A stretch of 64,000 bases of DNA from Schizochytrium sp. CCTCC M209059. Lineage: Eukaryota > Sar > Bigyra > Thraustochytrida > Thraustochytriidae. The stretch lies in assembly GCA_000818945.1 (NCBI GenBank), contig KN805397.1, forward strand, positions 130,530 to 194,529, given 5' to 3'. The translations under genes and the position numbers were made by a program. Positions 30,855-41,600 of this stretch are shown here, piece by piece. The notes beneath the pieces were generated by a model. That model did not search any database and was not told where the DNA came from. It saw only the letters and a program-made list of their open reading frames with translations. Position 1 is the stretch's first letter. Each line of letters opens with the position of its first letter.

Positions 30855-31319
30855 TCAATGGATAATGTCGTCGCCGTCCTCATCGACAACAGGCTTGGGG
30901 GGCGGGCCGCATGGCTCAATCATTTTTTCCAAAAGATTCAAACGGGTACGCTCGAGGGACTCATTTTCGGCGACTGCGAAATATGTGAGGAGATCGTTAT
31001 GACCGAGAAATGATGCAAGAGAATCCCGCTGCATGTTCACGCCCCACTCGAACTTGGTCATATCTGGATGACCCGTGCCGACAAATTTGTTCTGCAGATG
31101 CTCCCAGTTCTTTCCCAGGGACACGTTTACGTTAAATCTATCGGTCGACTGTGAGCAAGTATCCGCAAATCGAGTCAGTTAAGCTTGCACATTTCCATAT
31201 CCACGCCTTCCTCTACTGTTGTCGTGCACGACGTCGTCTTGCGTTGTCTTGTCACGCTGCAGCGATTTGCGTGCCCTTTTTTTCCTATGGTTGGCCTGCA
31301 CCACTTTCTAACGCACCAT
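30855..31319 (-). CDS. SF3B5: Splicing factor 3B subunit 5 (SF3b10), initiator ATG in its own exon
   Basis: The main coding exon, 31148-30855, encodes STDRFNVNVSLGKNWEHLQ, then KFVGTGHPDMTKFEWGVN, a segment with GHNDLLTYFAVAENES and EKMIEPCGPPP. This matches SF3B5 (86 aa in human) almost throughout, with an extra acidic tail DEDGDDIIH. No ATG lies in frame within the conserved start. Upstream at 31319-31317 is CAAGATG immediately followed by a GTGCGT donor. A 168-nt intron (31316-31149) with TTAACTGAC and a CTCACAG acceptor then joins in phase to STDRF. The spliced product is 98 residues. SF3B5 is a small SF3b subunit of U2 snRNP that helps recognise the branch site. The product call is firm; the initiator exon is inferred. 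Confidence 0.9.
31149..31316 (-). other. Intron splitting the SF3B5 start codon from its body
   Basis: The donor GTGCGT directly follows the ATG; the acceptor is TTGCTCACAG. If retained, translation would stop after three codons (ATG GTG CGT TAG). A branch-like TTAACTGAC lies about 30 nt before the acceptor. Confidence 0.65.
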
Positions 31320-31881
31320 CTTGAAGCTTGTCTTTGCCGCGGGGCTAGCCTCCGAGCCTCACCAAAGTACACGCGCTAGGCTTCCCACCCGGCCCTGGCG
31401 CGCGCGAGAGTGACAGAAACAGACACAGAGACTCGGGCCTCGCGTGACCAGCGGGCAGATCAATGATCGACTTCTGCTGCTGCTGCTGCTGCTGCTGCTA
31501 ACCCAACTTATGAATAACCGACCTATTTTATAAGTAGGTCTGATCAGACGAAAACGCTTCGTTGGCCGAGGGACTCGCCCAACAACAACAAATCTGAACG
31601 CAAAGTCGCGCGCCACTCCAGCTGGCGTGGCGGCGGTGCTGTGGCGGCGGCGGTGGCAGCGGTGGCGGCGGCGTGATAGCTACGCGACACGGTGTCGCCA
31701 AGCGCATTGCGCGTTGGCAACTTTAGGCACCTTCGTCGAGCCCGCGAGGACGGCGAAACGGTGATCGTCAACAACATCTTCTTCTCCTTCTTCGTCGTCG
31801 TCGTAGACACCTGCCGCGAGCAAAGCAAAACAAAACTAAGGCGGGGAGGGGGAGGGGGCACTGGATGAACAAGGGCGCCGC
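31320..31881. promoter_or_regulatory. Bidirectional promoter region of SF3B5 and BCAS2
   Basis: This 560-bp interval separates the divergent starts of two spliceosome genes. It includes a CTG repeat (about 31472-31499), a palindromic AT-rich stretch near 31515-31535 (CCTATTTTATAAGTAGG), and a GGC/GGT-rich run (31624-31672). Sharing one promoter is likely but not shown. Confidence 0.45.
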
Positions 31882-32682
31882 ATGGCCGATAACAGAACGA
31901 CGATGACGGGCATTGATTACCTTCCTTATGCAGACCGTGAGCTCCAGCAAACTCCAGAACTCCGCGAAGAGGTCGAGGCGCTCATTGCGAGCGAGTGCAA
32001 ACGCCGCCGCGACGCCGAGCCATTTGACGCGGAGAGTTTTCTCATCGCCCAAGGCTTTGGCAATAGCCGAAATGAGCCCCTTCAAGACCCGACCGCGTCG
32101 ACGACAGGAAACGAATTCTTGACATCAGAGCTCCAGCGGGTCTTGAAGGAGGGCCCGGCGCCCGCGGAGGGTCTGCTCAATGACGCTCGTTATCAAACGG
32201 TAGGGCGCCCGAGTGACGAAGCGTCGCCTGAGGCCTGGGAGTCCGCAATAAAGCACAACACGCTCGTGCTCGAACGCCTCGATAACGAATTGATGGACGT
32301 TGAACTTCAAACAGAGTTCGGACCCAGCGCGTGGAAGATTTACGCGCAAACGATGGAAGGCCTCGCCAATCGAGTCAAGACACGCTTGCAGCAAGTGGAC
32401 GCAGACACGAACGCAATTAACCAGGCACGCAAGGGTTCCCATATTACCGCATATGAAAAGGAGCGCAAACTTCGCAACAAATGGCTTGAGCACATTGATC
32501 AAGTCAGACTCATTCGACAAGCGCTCGCGCAAACGCAAGTGTCAAGTAGTCCTGGCGAACCGAGCGCTAGTGCTAGTACTGTAACATCGCATGCGCAACC
32601 AGGTGACGGCAGCCCAAGAAATGGGATTCACGCTCGATCTGACGCGGAGCGCGCACCGGACCCCAAACGTCGCAAGACATGA
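31882..32682 (+). CDS. BCAS2: Pre-mRNA-splicing factor SPF27 (BCAS2 family)
   Basis: The protein has 266 residues and a single exon, with the ATG in the context gccgcATGg. It matches the BCAS2/SPF27 family: an N-terminal DYLPYADRELQQTPELREEV (human DALPYFDQGYEAPGVREAA), a middle WESAIKHNTLVLERLDNEL, then GPSAWKIYAQTMEGL (human GCNAWKVYNENL) and a helical region around residues 155-225. SPF27 is a core subunit of the Prp19/NTC complex that activates the spliceosome after U4 release. The C-terminal 40 residues are disordered and end in a basic cluster (DPKRRKT) that could be a nuclear localisation signal. It is divergent from SF3B5. Confidence 0.88.
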   Translation: MADNRTTMTGIDYLPYADRELQQTPELREEVEALIASECKRRRDAEPFDAESFLIAQGFGNSRNEPLQDPTASTTGNEFLTSELQRVLKEGPAPAEGLLNDARYQTVGRPSDEASPEAWESAIKHNTLVLERLDNELMDVELQTEFGPSAWKIYAQTMEGLANRVKTRLQQVDADTNAINQARKGSHITAYEKERKLRNKWLEHIDQVRLIRQALAQTQVSSSPGEPSASASTVTSHAQPGDGSPRNGIHARSDAERAPDPKRRKT

Positions 32683-35444
32683 TGGACCACACATCAGCAT
32701 GAGGGCAAATCTCGTTTCCATATTCGATAGTGTTTCTGAAAAATTGACTTTATAGCATGACACTGCATCGCCATCAGCTGCAAATTGCCACTACCACCAC
32801 TACCACCACTACCACCACTGCCACTGCCAGTATCATCAGAGAAGAGTGTGCATCACGCGTTTGCAAGTTTTGAATGTGCCAATATTCGTTGTGGGCGATG
32901 GCAAGGGTTGAAGAGGTCCATTCTCTTGGCTTTTATATTTTCTAGTACGAGCGAGCGGCAAGAAATCAATTTTTAAGACTGAAACAGCTCGATGCGTTGC
33001 CGTTGCCGTCGGCAGGCTTTTGATGTCACGACCGGGTTTGCACGCATCCTCAGACATCTCATTTCGCCCCATCCCTTTCATTAGTCTCCTTCATTTTCAG
33101 GGTTGATGGGTATAGATGGAATTCCTCTCCCTAGCCTCAGAGGCCCGATTTTAAAAACATACTCTGGGAAGCCGCTGTCGGCTGCGGGTAAGAATGGCAT
33201 GGGTTGCAGCAGAGGTAGCAGGGTTTGGTCATAGTCACAGACACAGTCACCGGCCGTCATGTGCTTCATTCTATAGCCGCTTACCAAGACGTGACTCTGT
33301 CGATTCACTCATCAATTGCTTGGCACGCTTGTTTGAACGCGCGTGCACACTGTAGCCGTGTTTGCACGCACATGGGCGCAAATGTAAGTGTGCAAACCCC
33401 TCTCCGGTGGAGAAGAGGTCTCAGGTTCAGTACACCACCCTGAAACAGAGATGCCGGCGGGCGACCGGGCCAGCTGCAACAGGGCTCTACATACATGTTG
33501 CTGCTACCGGCGGACGACCGGCCAGCTGCAGCAGCGGTCTACATACATGTTGCTGTTGTCGAAGCAGAACGGCGGGCGACCGGTCTCGAAGAGGAATGCA
33601 CTCCAGCCAGCTGCTGACCCTCCGCATTTTCGTCGGCTCGACTCTCAGCGATCAGTCCCCTTCCTCCCTTCCTACCGTCTCCCTCCCTTTCCTCATAGTT
33701 TCTTTCCTTCTTCGCATGAGCAGTAGTCGCACCCTTATGGGCGGTGCCGGGCGATGATGCGCCGCCGCACACGATCGCTTCCAGCCAGGCAGCCAGCCAG
33801 CCAAGCCAGACAGACAGGTCGACCAGCTTCGGCAGACACAGGCCTGCTTCTTGCACACAAAATACTTCCGAGCTGCGGCAGGCGTCGCGGCTGCACGCGA
33901 CCGCAAGAGGCGCGAGAGCGTGTGCCTTTATGGGATAGTAAGACCCGCTTCATGCCTCCCAAATGTCCCGTACAGCTGGCGTGGCCAGCAGAGGAACCTG
34001 TTCTGCCTATACAAGACCTGACTGCTGGCCGTAGAGCGACCGGTCAAGGTAGATCTCAGGAAGCCCCGCCAAAGCGAATTGGCCGGCAACAAGCCTGATG
34101 CCGCTTGCGTGCGTCGTGCGCAGAGATTAGCATCCCAACTGAGGCACGGCGTCACCCGCTCCTGGGTTTCTCTGGGTTGGAATGACCGTGCTTAAATGGT
34201 CGGCGTGGTGGAGAGCTCGCATGACCCTGCGCATTGCCGGGAGTCATTCTCTCGCCAGGGTAGGATCGCTTGTTTCGGTGGGCAATTTTTCGCGTTGCAT
34301 CCAGATGGACTCGACGGCGATGACGACGATCACGAGCTCGAAAGGGACAACTGCGAGCGAGGCGACTTTGTCTTTTTCCGGCTTTCCAGGTTTTCCGCAT
34401 CCCGTGGCACATTGGATTCGGCCTCGAGTCTGACCGGCTAATTTGTTTTAGAGAGAGTGTGTGAGAGAAAGGGAAGAAAAAAGGAAAATTATAAAAAATT
34501 ATAAAAGAAAGGGAAAAAAATGATGGCGCTCCATTTTTGCAGTGACAGTGCGAGTGGTTCTTCGCTGCATCCATCCAGGCCCTATATACAAACTATACTA
34601 AAAAAGCGCGGACTGTATCGCTCATCGGCCACATCTCTCGTGCAGCCGGCGCGGGCGAGGGCTGATCGATAGAGTATGAGCATGCTCGCTCGGACCACGC
34701 TCCCAGCACGAAGAAAGAAAGAGAGAGAGAGAGAGAGATGGAGTGATTGGCCCTCCTCACTCGGCTCGTCGAGCGCGCTCTGCTATGGGGACGGCGAGTG
34801 GCGGCGCGGCACGGCATCCCAATGCCATTGATGAAAAGAAGGTTTTCAGCCCACCAAAGTTCATGGTGCAGCCAGAAGTTGAGGTCAATCAAGTTCGGGC
34901 TTGGCAACTTGGACTGCTTTCTTCCTGCGGCCTCTTCTTTCCTCATGTCAAGTGCGAAGCCGGCCATCATGATGGCGTGGGCGGGCCGGCTCGCCATCCA
35001 CTTCAAGTTGAGGAGTAGTAAAATAAACACAAATAGGAAAGAATCCATTCTCATTTTCAGCTGGCTGGCCGTGCCAGCTTTTAAAAAATACAAAAAAGGA
35101 AAGAAAAAGGAACTTAAAAGAGAGAAAAAAAAAAGCCCGCTGCTTGTCAATGTCTCAGGCTGGCACGCGCTCAGGCTCATCACGGCACGGTCTGCCAGAG
35201 AGCAAACTGCGATCAGAGGGAGCGAGCGAGCGAGCAAGCAAGTAGAGCAAGCAAGCAAGCCCAAACCAAAAACCGAGTTGCGAACGAGGCGCCAAAGACC
35301 AGCCGTCCAGCCCATAGCCTTCAGATCTATCCTGCGTGAGCGAGAGCGTCGGCGCGCCATCAAGAAGAGCAGTACTAGCGGAGCCAGGAGAGCGCGGAGA
35401 GCCCAGCCATTCGCAAGCAGCGAACGATCGAGCGTCACGTGAAG
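32683..35444. other. 2.8-kb spacer with repeats and no supported gene
   Basis: This region holds the 3' UTR of BCAS2 and the upstream region of the sulfatase gene. It contains a CCACTA tract (about 32787-32828), an imperfect 53-bp tandem repeat (33454-33585), purine-rich A/G runs (34450-34520 and 34715-34740) and an AGCG/AGCA tract (35219-35260). Frames on both strands are open for 60-230 codons but show no domain features. A small multi-exon gene cannot be excluded. Confidence 0.4.
33454..33585. repeat. Imperfect 53-bp tandem repeat
   Basis: Two full copies begin with CCGGCGGRCGACCGG at 33454 and 33507 and end with CTACATACATGTTGCTG. A third partial copy with GGCGGGCGACCGGTC starts near 33571. 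Copies differ by a few substitutions. Confidence 0.8.
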
Positions 35445-37589
35445 ATGTGGCAGCTCGACGCCAGCGGCGCTGGGCGCCGACGCCCACGGGAGTCGCGGCC
35501 CGCACAGCCCATGCGATGGGCACGTCACATTGCCGTCGCACTTGGCGTACTCGCGTCCTGCTACATGTCTGCACATGTTCAAGCAAGAACGACCAAGCCC
35601 AACATTGTCCTCGTGTTGGCCGACGACCTGGGCATTGGGCAGGTTGACACGAGACAAAGTCGAGAAATCGGCGAGTACGACCCGGACACAGACACTCCCG
35701 TCCGAACAGATAATCTTTACGCTCTGTCCGAAGAGTCTTTTGCGTTTGCTCGCTTCTACGCAGACTCTTCCGTGTGTGGACCTTCCCGCTATGCCATGCT
35801 GACGGGAATCAGCATTGGCTCCAAGTACTCGCGCGTGCGCGGAAATCAGGGCGATGGGGTCGATCAGTACCTCAAGTCGAGCAACGAGTTCGTCTTTGCC
35901 GAGATTCTGTCCTTGGTCGGATATCGCACGGCGGGCTTCGGAAAATGGGGTTTTCAGGAACGGCCCAAGGAGTGCGGGTTTGACTACTTCCTCGGCAAGC
36001 AAACGCACAAGTCTGCCCAGCGATACTTTGCAGAATACCTCTACGAGGACAACGGCACCGACGCTGTTTACACCACAGCGTATACGCCTAATAATTATGG
36101 TGTCACGGATGGCGACTTGGAGCTAAGCATCTGCAACCTCAACGCAACGCGCGTGTGTGACTACGTGCCTGACGTGCTTCACAAACAAGCTATGGCCTGG
36201 CTTGAGGACGCGGCCGTGGACTCGGAAAACACGCCCTTTTTTTTGTTCTACTCGAGCCAGATCCCACACGATGGTGGAGGCGTGAGCTCGCAGGCCGGAA
36301 ACATCATGCCCATTCAGTCATACGATGGGCCGAGCGACTGCGACGAATGCTTTGACTACGAGGGCCAAGATGGATACTTGGACAAAATGGCCGCGCTAGG
36401 GTCCGCAGTGACCAACCATCTTGACCAGCAAATTGGCGAACTCGCGAGTAAGCTTGATGCACTCGGCATCGCAAACGACACGCTCTTTATTGTACTGAGC
36501 GACAATGGACCCGCCATCAACATTGCTGATTCGGAAAGCGAATGGTCGCTCATCCTGGACAGCCCAATGCACGCCAACGCGGAGTTTAGGGGCTACAAGC
36601 GCCAGCTCTTTGAAGGCTCGTTGCGTGTGCCGAACCTCTTCCGGTGGCCCGGTGTAATCACAGGAGGTGCATATCTTGGACAACAAGCAGTGCAAATGTC
36701 GGATTTGGCCCCCACCCTCGTGGAGCTTGCCGGGATTGACCCGAAGTCGCACCCTGTGCAATTTAACGGCGTCTCCTTTGCGTCTGTCTTGCTCGCAAGT
36801 GACCAGCAGGGCGGGTCTACTGTCAAAGATTTGCATGACTACTTGTATCATGAGCTCTGCTGGCACGACCAAGGTGTGATTGGGGAACACACGAACTGCG
36901 ATATTTCTGTTAGCTTTGGTAGCAATCTTCAGAATCGCGTTGAGTGGACCGCGCGTTCTGATTTGAATTTGAGCATGACGGACGAAAAGGCAGGATGGAT
37001 TCAAGTTGACGAGAATCTGACCCGGGCGGACCTCTTGCCCGACGACTACACTCCAGAAATGCACAATATTAACGACGAGTACGACAACATCGCGACGAAC
37101 TCCAAGCTCAGGCGGGCGGCTGATCTCGTTGCGAGCCATCGCATTCTACCTGGGGCCAACGATACAGGTCTATTAGGGATCTACACGTTGGCACCCACGA
37201 TGGCACCTACAAAGTACCCCACCAAGGCTCCAACGTTGAATCCGACATTGAGCCCAACGAAGCAGCCCACCTCGTATCCGACGTCGCGACCTACGTTTCG
37301 GCCTACTCAAGAACCCACCAATGCACCATATCCTTCGCGAGCCCCAACACCCTACCCAACGAAGTCTCCGACCGAGGCTCCGACCGGGACTCCAACGATT
37401 GCACCGACGGAGTCACCTCCAGAAAAGTCGAACGAGACCGGAGGTGATGACGATGATGAGTACGATTCGGGATCACCCTTGCCTGGCCAAAGCGGGGACG
37501 ATAGCGATATCGTCCCTTCGTCCGGGCACGCTCTGCCCGTCTCATCTTTGTTGTTCTTTGCTCCTGGACTTTTTGCTTTGCTCTCCTGA
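35445..37589 (+). CDS. Secreted or GPI-anchored sulfatase with Pro-Thr stalk
   Basis: The protein has 714 residues from the first ATG (35445). A second in-frame ATG at 35511 gives a cleaner signal peptide (MRWARHIAVALGVLASC). The sulfatase fold follows: NIVLVLADDLG supplies the first metal ligands, SSVCGPSRYAMLTG carries the formylglycine-forming Cys (about residue 111 in the CxPSR motif), GKWGF the mid motif, IPHDGG a substrate-site His, and LSDNGP the second metal pair. After residue about 585 comes a stalk of PT-rich repeats (APTMAPTKYPTKAPT), then an acidic segment and a hydrophobic end (LPVSSLLFFAPGLFALLS) suggesting a GPI anchor or membrane tether. It probably hydrolyses sulfate esters of polysaccharides outside the cell. 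The PT stalk is likely O-glycosylated. The substrate is unknown. Confidence 0.88.
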   Translation: MWQLDASGAGRRRPRESRPAQPMRWARHIAVALGVLASCYMSAHVQARTTKPNIVLVLADDLGIGQVDTRQSREIGEYDPDTDTPVRTDNLYALSEESFAFARFYADSSVCGPSRYAMLTGISIGSKYSRVRGNQGDGVDQYLKSSNEFVFAEILSLVGYRTAGFGKWGFQERPKECGFDYFLGKQTHKSAQRYFAEYLYEDNGTDAVYTTAYTPNNYGVTDGDLELSICNLNATRVCDYVPDVLHKQAMAWLEDAAVDSENTPFFLFYSSQIPHDGGGVSSQAGNIMPIQSYDGPSDCDECFDYEGQDGYLDKMAALGSAVTNHLDQQIGELASKLDALGIANDTLFIVLSDNGPAINIADSESEWSLILDSPMHANAEFRGYKRQLFEGSLRVPNLFRWPGVITGGAYLGQQAVQMSDLAPTLVELAGIDPKSHPVQFNGVSFASVLLASDQQGGSTVKDLHDYLYHELCWHDQGVIGEHTNCDISVSFGSNLQNRVEWTARSDLNLSMTDEKAGWIQVDENLTRADLLPDDYTPEMHNINDEYDNIATNSKLRRAADLVASHRILPGANDTGLLGIYTLAPTMAPTKYPTKAPTLNPTLSPTKQPTSYPTSRPTFRPTQEPTNAPYPSRAPTPYPTKSPTEAPTGTPTIAPTESPPEKSNETGGDDDDEYDSGSPLPGQSGDDSDIVPSSGHALPVSSLLFFAPGLFALLS

Positions 37590-37733
37590 TTACTGTATAG
37601 ATAGTACAATGTTTGACCAGTATGAACCAATCATGATGCTAAATCTTGGCTTTCGACTGCCACCATCTTTACTACCTCTTGCACACAAACTTCGACGAGG
37701 TATGGTCTGCACAAATCCCGCGTTGCACCTCCT

Positions 37734-37815
37734 CTTGCTGCTGCTGTTCCTGCTGCTGCTGTTCCTGCTGCTGCTGCTGCTGCTGCTGTTGCTCAGCTCT
37801 TTCTTGCTGCTGTTG
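37734..37815. repeat. CTG/TTCCTG triplet repeat
   Basis: Interrupted CTG repeats with TTC interruptions lie in non-coding sequence. Confidence 0.85.
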
Positions 37816-38052
37816 CTCTTCAACTTCTTTCGAGCAAGGCTTGAACGCGCCCGTCTTGTCGGAAGGGTGGTGCACGTGTTCGAGCACGTGCCCCTCCCTC
37901 CCTTCCTCTCTGCCGCTCCCCGTGCACACCCACTGGCACGTACACATCATGATCTCCCGGTGCTCGAGCGCGTCCCAGCGCACTCGCACTCGCACCGGCC
38001 GCCACACCAGTCCCAGTCCCGCCGGCCAGGCCATTTCTCCGCGCTCCCCCGC

Positions 38053-38158
38053 CCTCTCCATCCTCTCCATCTTCTCCATCTCCGTCATCTCCACCATCTC
38101 CATCCTCTCCTTCATCTCCATCTCCGTCTCCGTCTCCGTCTCCGTCTCCGTCTCCGCG
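38053..38158. repeat. CTCCAT/CTCCGT hexamer-type repeat
   Basis: A pyrimidine-rich tandem array moves from CTCCATC variants to five perfect TCTCCG units. Confidence 0.85.
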
Positions 38159-38369
38159 GGCCTCTCCAACGTAGACTCTATCGTAGACACGGCTCCCTTC
38201 AATGGCCACTTTCTCACCAGGCAGCCTGAGCAAAGCAGAATCCGCCCGCGCTCCTCGCGCTCGACGGCCGCGCGCGCGACGGCCGCGCTCGGAGGCCAGC
38301 CCTCTCCGCCGCGCGACCGCCGCGTGGACGCCGGCAAGCTCGCCCGCCCGCCCGCACGCACGCACGCAC

Positions 38370-38577
38370 NNNNNNNNNNNNNNNNNNNNNNNNNNNNNNN
38401 NNNNNNNNNNNNNNNNNNNNNNNNNNNNNNNNNNNNNNNNNNNNNNNNNNNNNNNNNNNNNNNNNNNNNNNNNNNNNNNNNNNNNNNNNNNNNNNNNNNN
38501 NNNNNNNNNNNNNNNNNNNNNNNNNNNNNNNNNNNNNNNNNNNNNNNNNNNNNNNNNNNNNNNNNNNNNNNNNNNNN
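38370..38577. other. Assembly gap (208 N)
   Basis: A run of N follows a CGCC/ACGC repeat, so the gap probably reflects an unresolved repeat. It lies 84 bp upstream of the DENN-protein start and may hide part of its 5' UTR or promoter. Confidence 0.99.
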
Positions 38578-38661
38578 CAGGCGCGGCAGAAGTGAACGCG
38601 GCGCGGTGATTTGGCGCGGCAAGTCTCGTCATTGTGTTGGGAGCGAGGCGACGTCGGTAGC

Positions 38662-41600
38662 ATGAACAATAATAATCCGACGCGGCGACTCCTCGAGTAC
38701 TTTCTCGTCGTGGGCATTGACGACCAGGAGGGCCTGCAAATAGCCGAGGAGGCGAGCCCAGGGAGCCCCCAGGATGCAGCCACGGACGGCGACACAGAGG
38801 ATGGGGAGGAAACGGCGCACGATCCAGCGCTCGAAACTGTCTATCAAATCAGTGTCTTGAGCAGATATCCAGAGACGGACCACCCGGACGTGCCGTTCCC
38901 GAGCGGTGTCTCGATGTTTTGCTTTCCCGAGGGCGGCGTGCGCTGTCTCGAACACATGGAGATGCCACGCTTTTACGAATTTGTGAGCACGGGGGAAAAT
39001 GGCGCGCACATCTTTGGCTTTGTGCTCATGATCTTTGAGCCCATTGACCGTGACTTGTACACGGTGGACATGGCGGCAAGTGGAAAGCTGTACCATGCTC
39101 CCAAGTGCCTCTGTCTACTCTCGCACTGGCCTTTCCGCAGTCAGTTTCGCTCCTTTCTCACGGAACTGTACCGATTATCTATTAGCCCCGTGAACCAGCC
39201 CCTGGAGCGCGCGGTGAGCAATTTTATCTCCGAGGTGCCATTGCCACCCGCCGGCAAGATCCGCGTGCAATACCAGGTTGGAACAGCTGAGCTGACCTTT
39301 ACTCGACCGCCCGCAAACAATCCCATCTCCTGGACAGATATTGGTTTCCAGCAAGTCTTTGAGTGTCTCGATCTCGACAATGTGCTCAAGGTGTTCTCGG
39401 CTTTGCTCACCGAACGGCAAATTCTCGTGCGATCGACACAGTACAGTCTTTTGGCCGCTTGCGGCGAGGTCTTTCGCGCTCTCATGTATCCGTTTGTGTG
39501 GAGCCACGTGTATATTCCGGTCCTCCCGTACGCCATGCTCATGGTCATGCAAGCCCCCTTGCCGTACTTGATTGGTGTTCACGAGGACACCTTGCACCAA
39601 GCCATGCTCGAAGGCTACGAGATTCCGCCCACGGCAGTAGTGGTTAATCTGGACAAGAATCGCGTTTCCGTGAGCTCAAAGGACTTTGCCGTGATGGACC
39701 TGCCTCTTCATGACATGAAGAAACTCAAGGCTCGTGTGCAGCAGTGCGCGCCAGCTTTTGAACAGCGCGCGCGCACTTGGGCTGAAGACGAACTGCCGTA
39801 CATGGACTTGGCCATTAGCCATGCGGCGCGGCCGTACGAGATTGACGACGATACGGCGGCCCACGTGCGCAATGTTGCGCAGTCCGGATCTGATTTTGAT
39901 GCTTCGGGAACGCGATCCGTGTGGTGTACGCTTCCCGATGGTTCGTGCAACTGGCCGCTCGTCCGAACTGCTTTTTTCCGATTCTTTGTGTCAATTCTTC
40001 GCGATTATCGCGAGTTTTTGGTGTATCCCGTGCAAAAGCCTGGTTCTCCGCGTAAACGCGCGCTCGCGTCAAGGGCGCAACGCGATTTGGCGAATGGATC
40101 GTTTAATGCAGATGCCTTCTTGGCCCGACGACGGCGAGCGACGGAGCGGACTTTTATGGCATTGCTCGTGAACACGCAACACTTTGGTTGTTTCATTGAC
40201 GACCGTCTGCACCCCGATGGAGCGCATGATGCGGACGTTGTCTTTTTCGAGCAATCGTTGGAGGCCAAGTTTAATCGAAATTTTCTTACAAAACTAATTC
40301 CAGGAATGAAGAACGAAACGCCATTTCTGGACGACCGGCAATACTCGATCTCAAAGACCGTGGTTGCGAACGGGCCAGACCAATCGCCGACGCCGATTCC
40401 GCCCTCATCGTGGATGCCGGCGGATCCCCAGCGTGGCTACGAGCGATTTCCGCGACTCCGGTCGGCCCTCTTTGGCGAAATTCGCCCTATGCCCGAGACC
40501 GGGGCCGGCAATCCTGGAGCGGACGGTCTCCTGGCAAGCAAACCACGTCTTCTTCGCCACAAAGCGCGAGGTGGCGAGGCGGATCAAGACTTTGGGTCGG
40601 CATCCGATGCCATTTATGCAACCTGGTTTATTCTCTTTTGTTCGGCGATCGGGCGTCAGACAGAAAATGCGGCGGAGCTCGAGCGTTACGATGCTCGACT
40701 TGCCATGCCGTCTGGGAGACTCTCCGTGGTGAGCTCTTCGTCGGTGCAGACCTTGACCGACGTAGACGTTGATGGTAGTCTCGCTTTAAAGCAGGGTGAT
40801 AAGATCAAGGACCAAACGGCAGCGGCGACGGCTTCAGGCGTATCCTTTGCTTCCTTTGGACGATCACGGCGCGAGAGCGACGGAAGCCCCGATCGCGCGG
40901 CGCGAATGTCTGTCTCGAGCATGGACGAGGCGCGTCGCGCCGAGACTTCGTTGATCGACCTTGCTACGGCCTTTGAGGTGCTTCAGACCTCACAGCAGTG
41001 GTCGAACGAGGTTGACGAGGTCGTGTATCGTGCTTTGATTGACGCCTGTGGACGTTGCGGTGCCACCGATCATGCGATTCGCGTGCTGGGCATGATGCAC
41101 GAGTCTGGCGTCACAGTGGACTCTCAGATTTACTCGAACCTCGTGCAGTCCTTTAGTATGAATGGGGACGCGCGTTCTTTCAAGATGGACATTTTGGACT
41201 GGAAAAAGCTACGCCAAGAGGTTAAGGCAGCAAATCAGCGAATCGAACGCTCGATGCGAGAGCTTGCGCACCGAAGCTTTGCATCGGGCACATCGGGCCA
41301 GACGCACCGGTCGCGAGGGCCTGGTCATGTGCGGGGGAGCAGTATCCATTCTCGGAGTCGCAAGAGCACCCTTTTGCGGCAGCTGCAGTCCCCCAAGAAA
41401 CAGCATTCCCGTCAGCACTCGCGTACGTCGTCGACTTCTTCGGGGTCGTCACTCATGTTTTCAATTTCAGGTTCGAGTCCTGGGGTCTCGCCTGGAACGC
41501 ACAGCCGGGGTCCCTCTGGATCGATTCCCAACGCAGCTTCGTTTGGTCCGGTCGTCTCCGGTGGCGGAGGGAGTTTTGCAAGCGCCTCTCCGCAGTCCCT

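Larger units (their letters stand above)
37590..38661. other. Repeat-rich spacer containing an assembly gap
   Basis: This spacer lies between the sulfatase stop and the DENN-protein ATG. It contains CTG repeats (about 37734-37815), a long CTCCRTCT tract (38053-38158) and a CGCC/ACGC run leading into the gap of unknown bases. No gene is supported. Confidence 0.45.

Noticed and set aside
34593..36008. 471-codon minus-strand frame
   Set aside because: It runs antisense through the sulfatase N-terminus and purine-rich spacer and lacks domain features.
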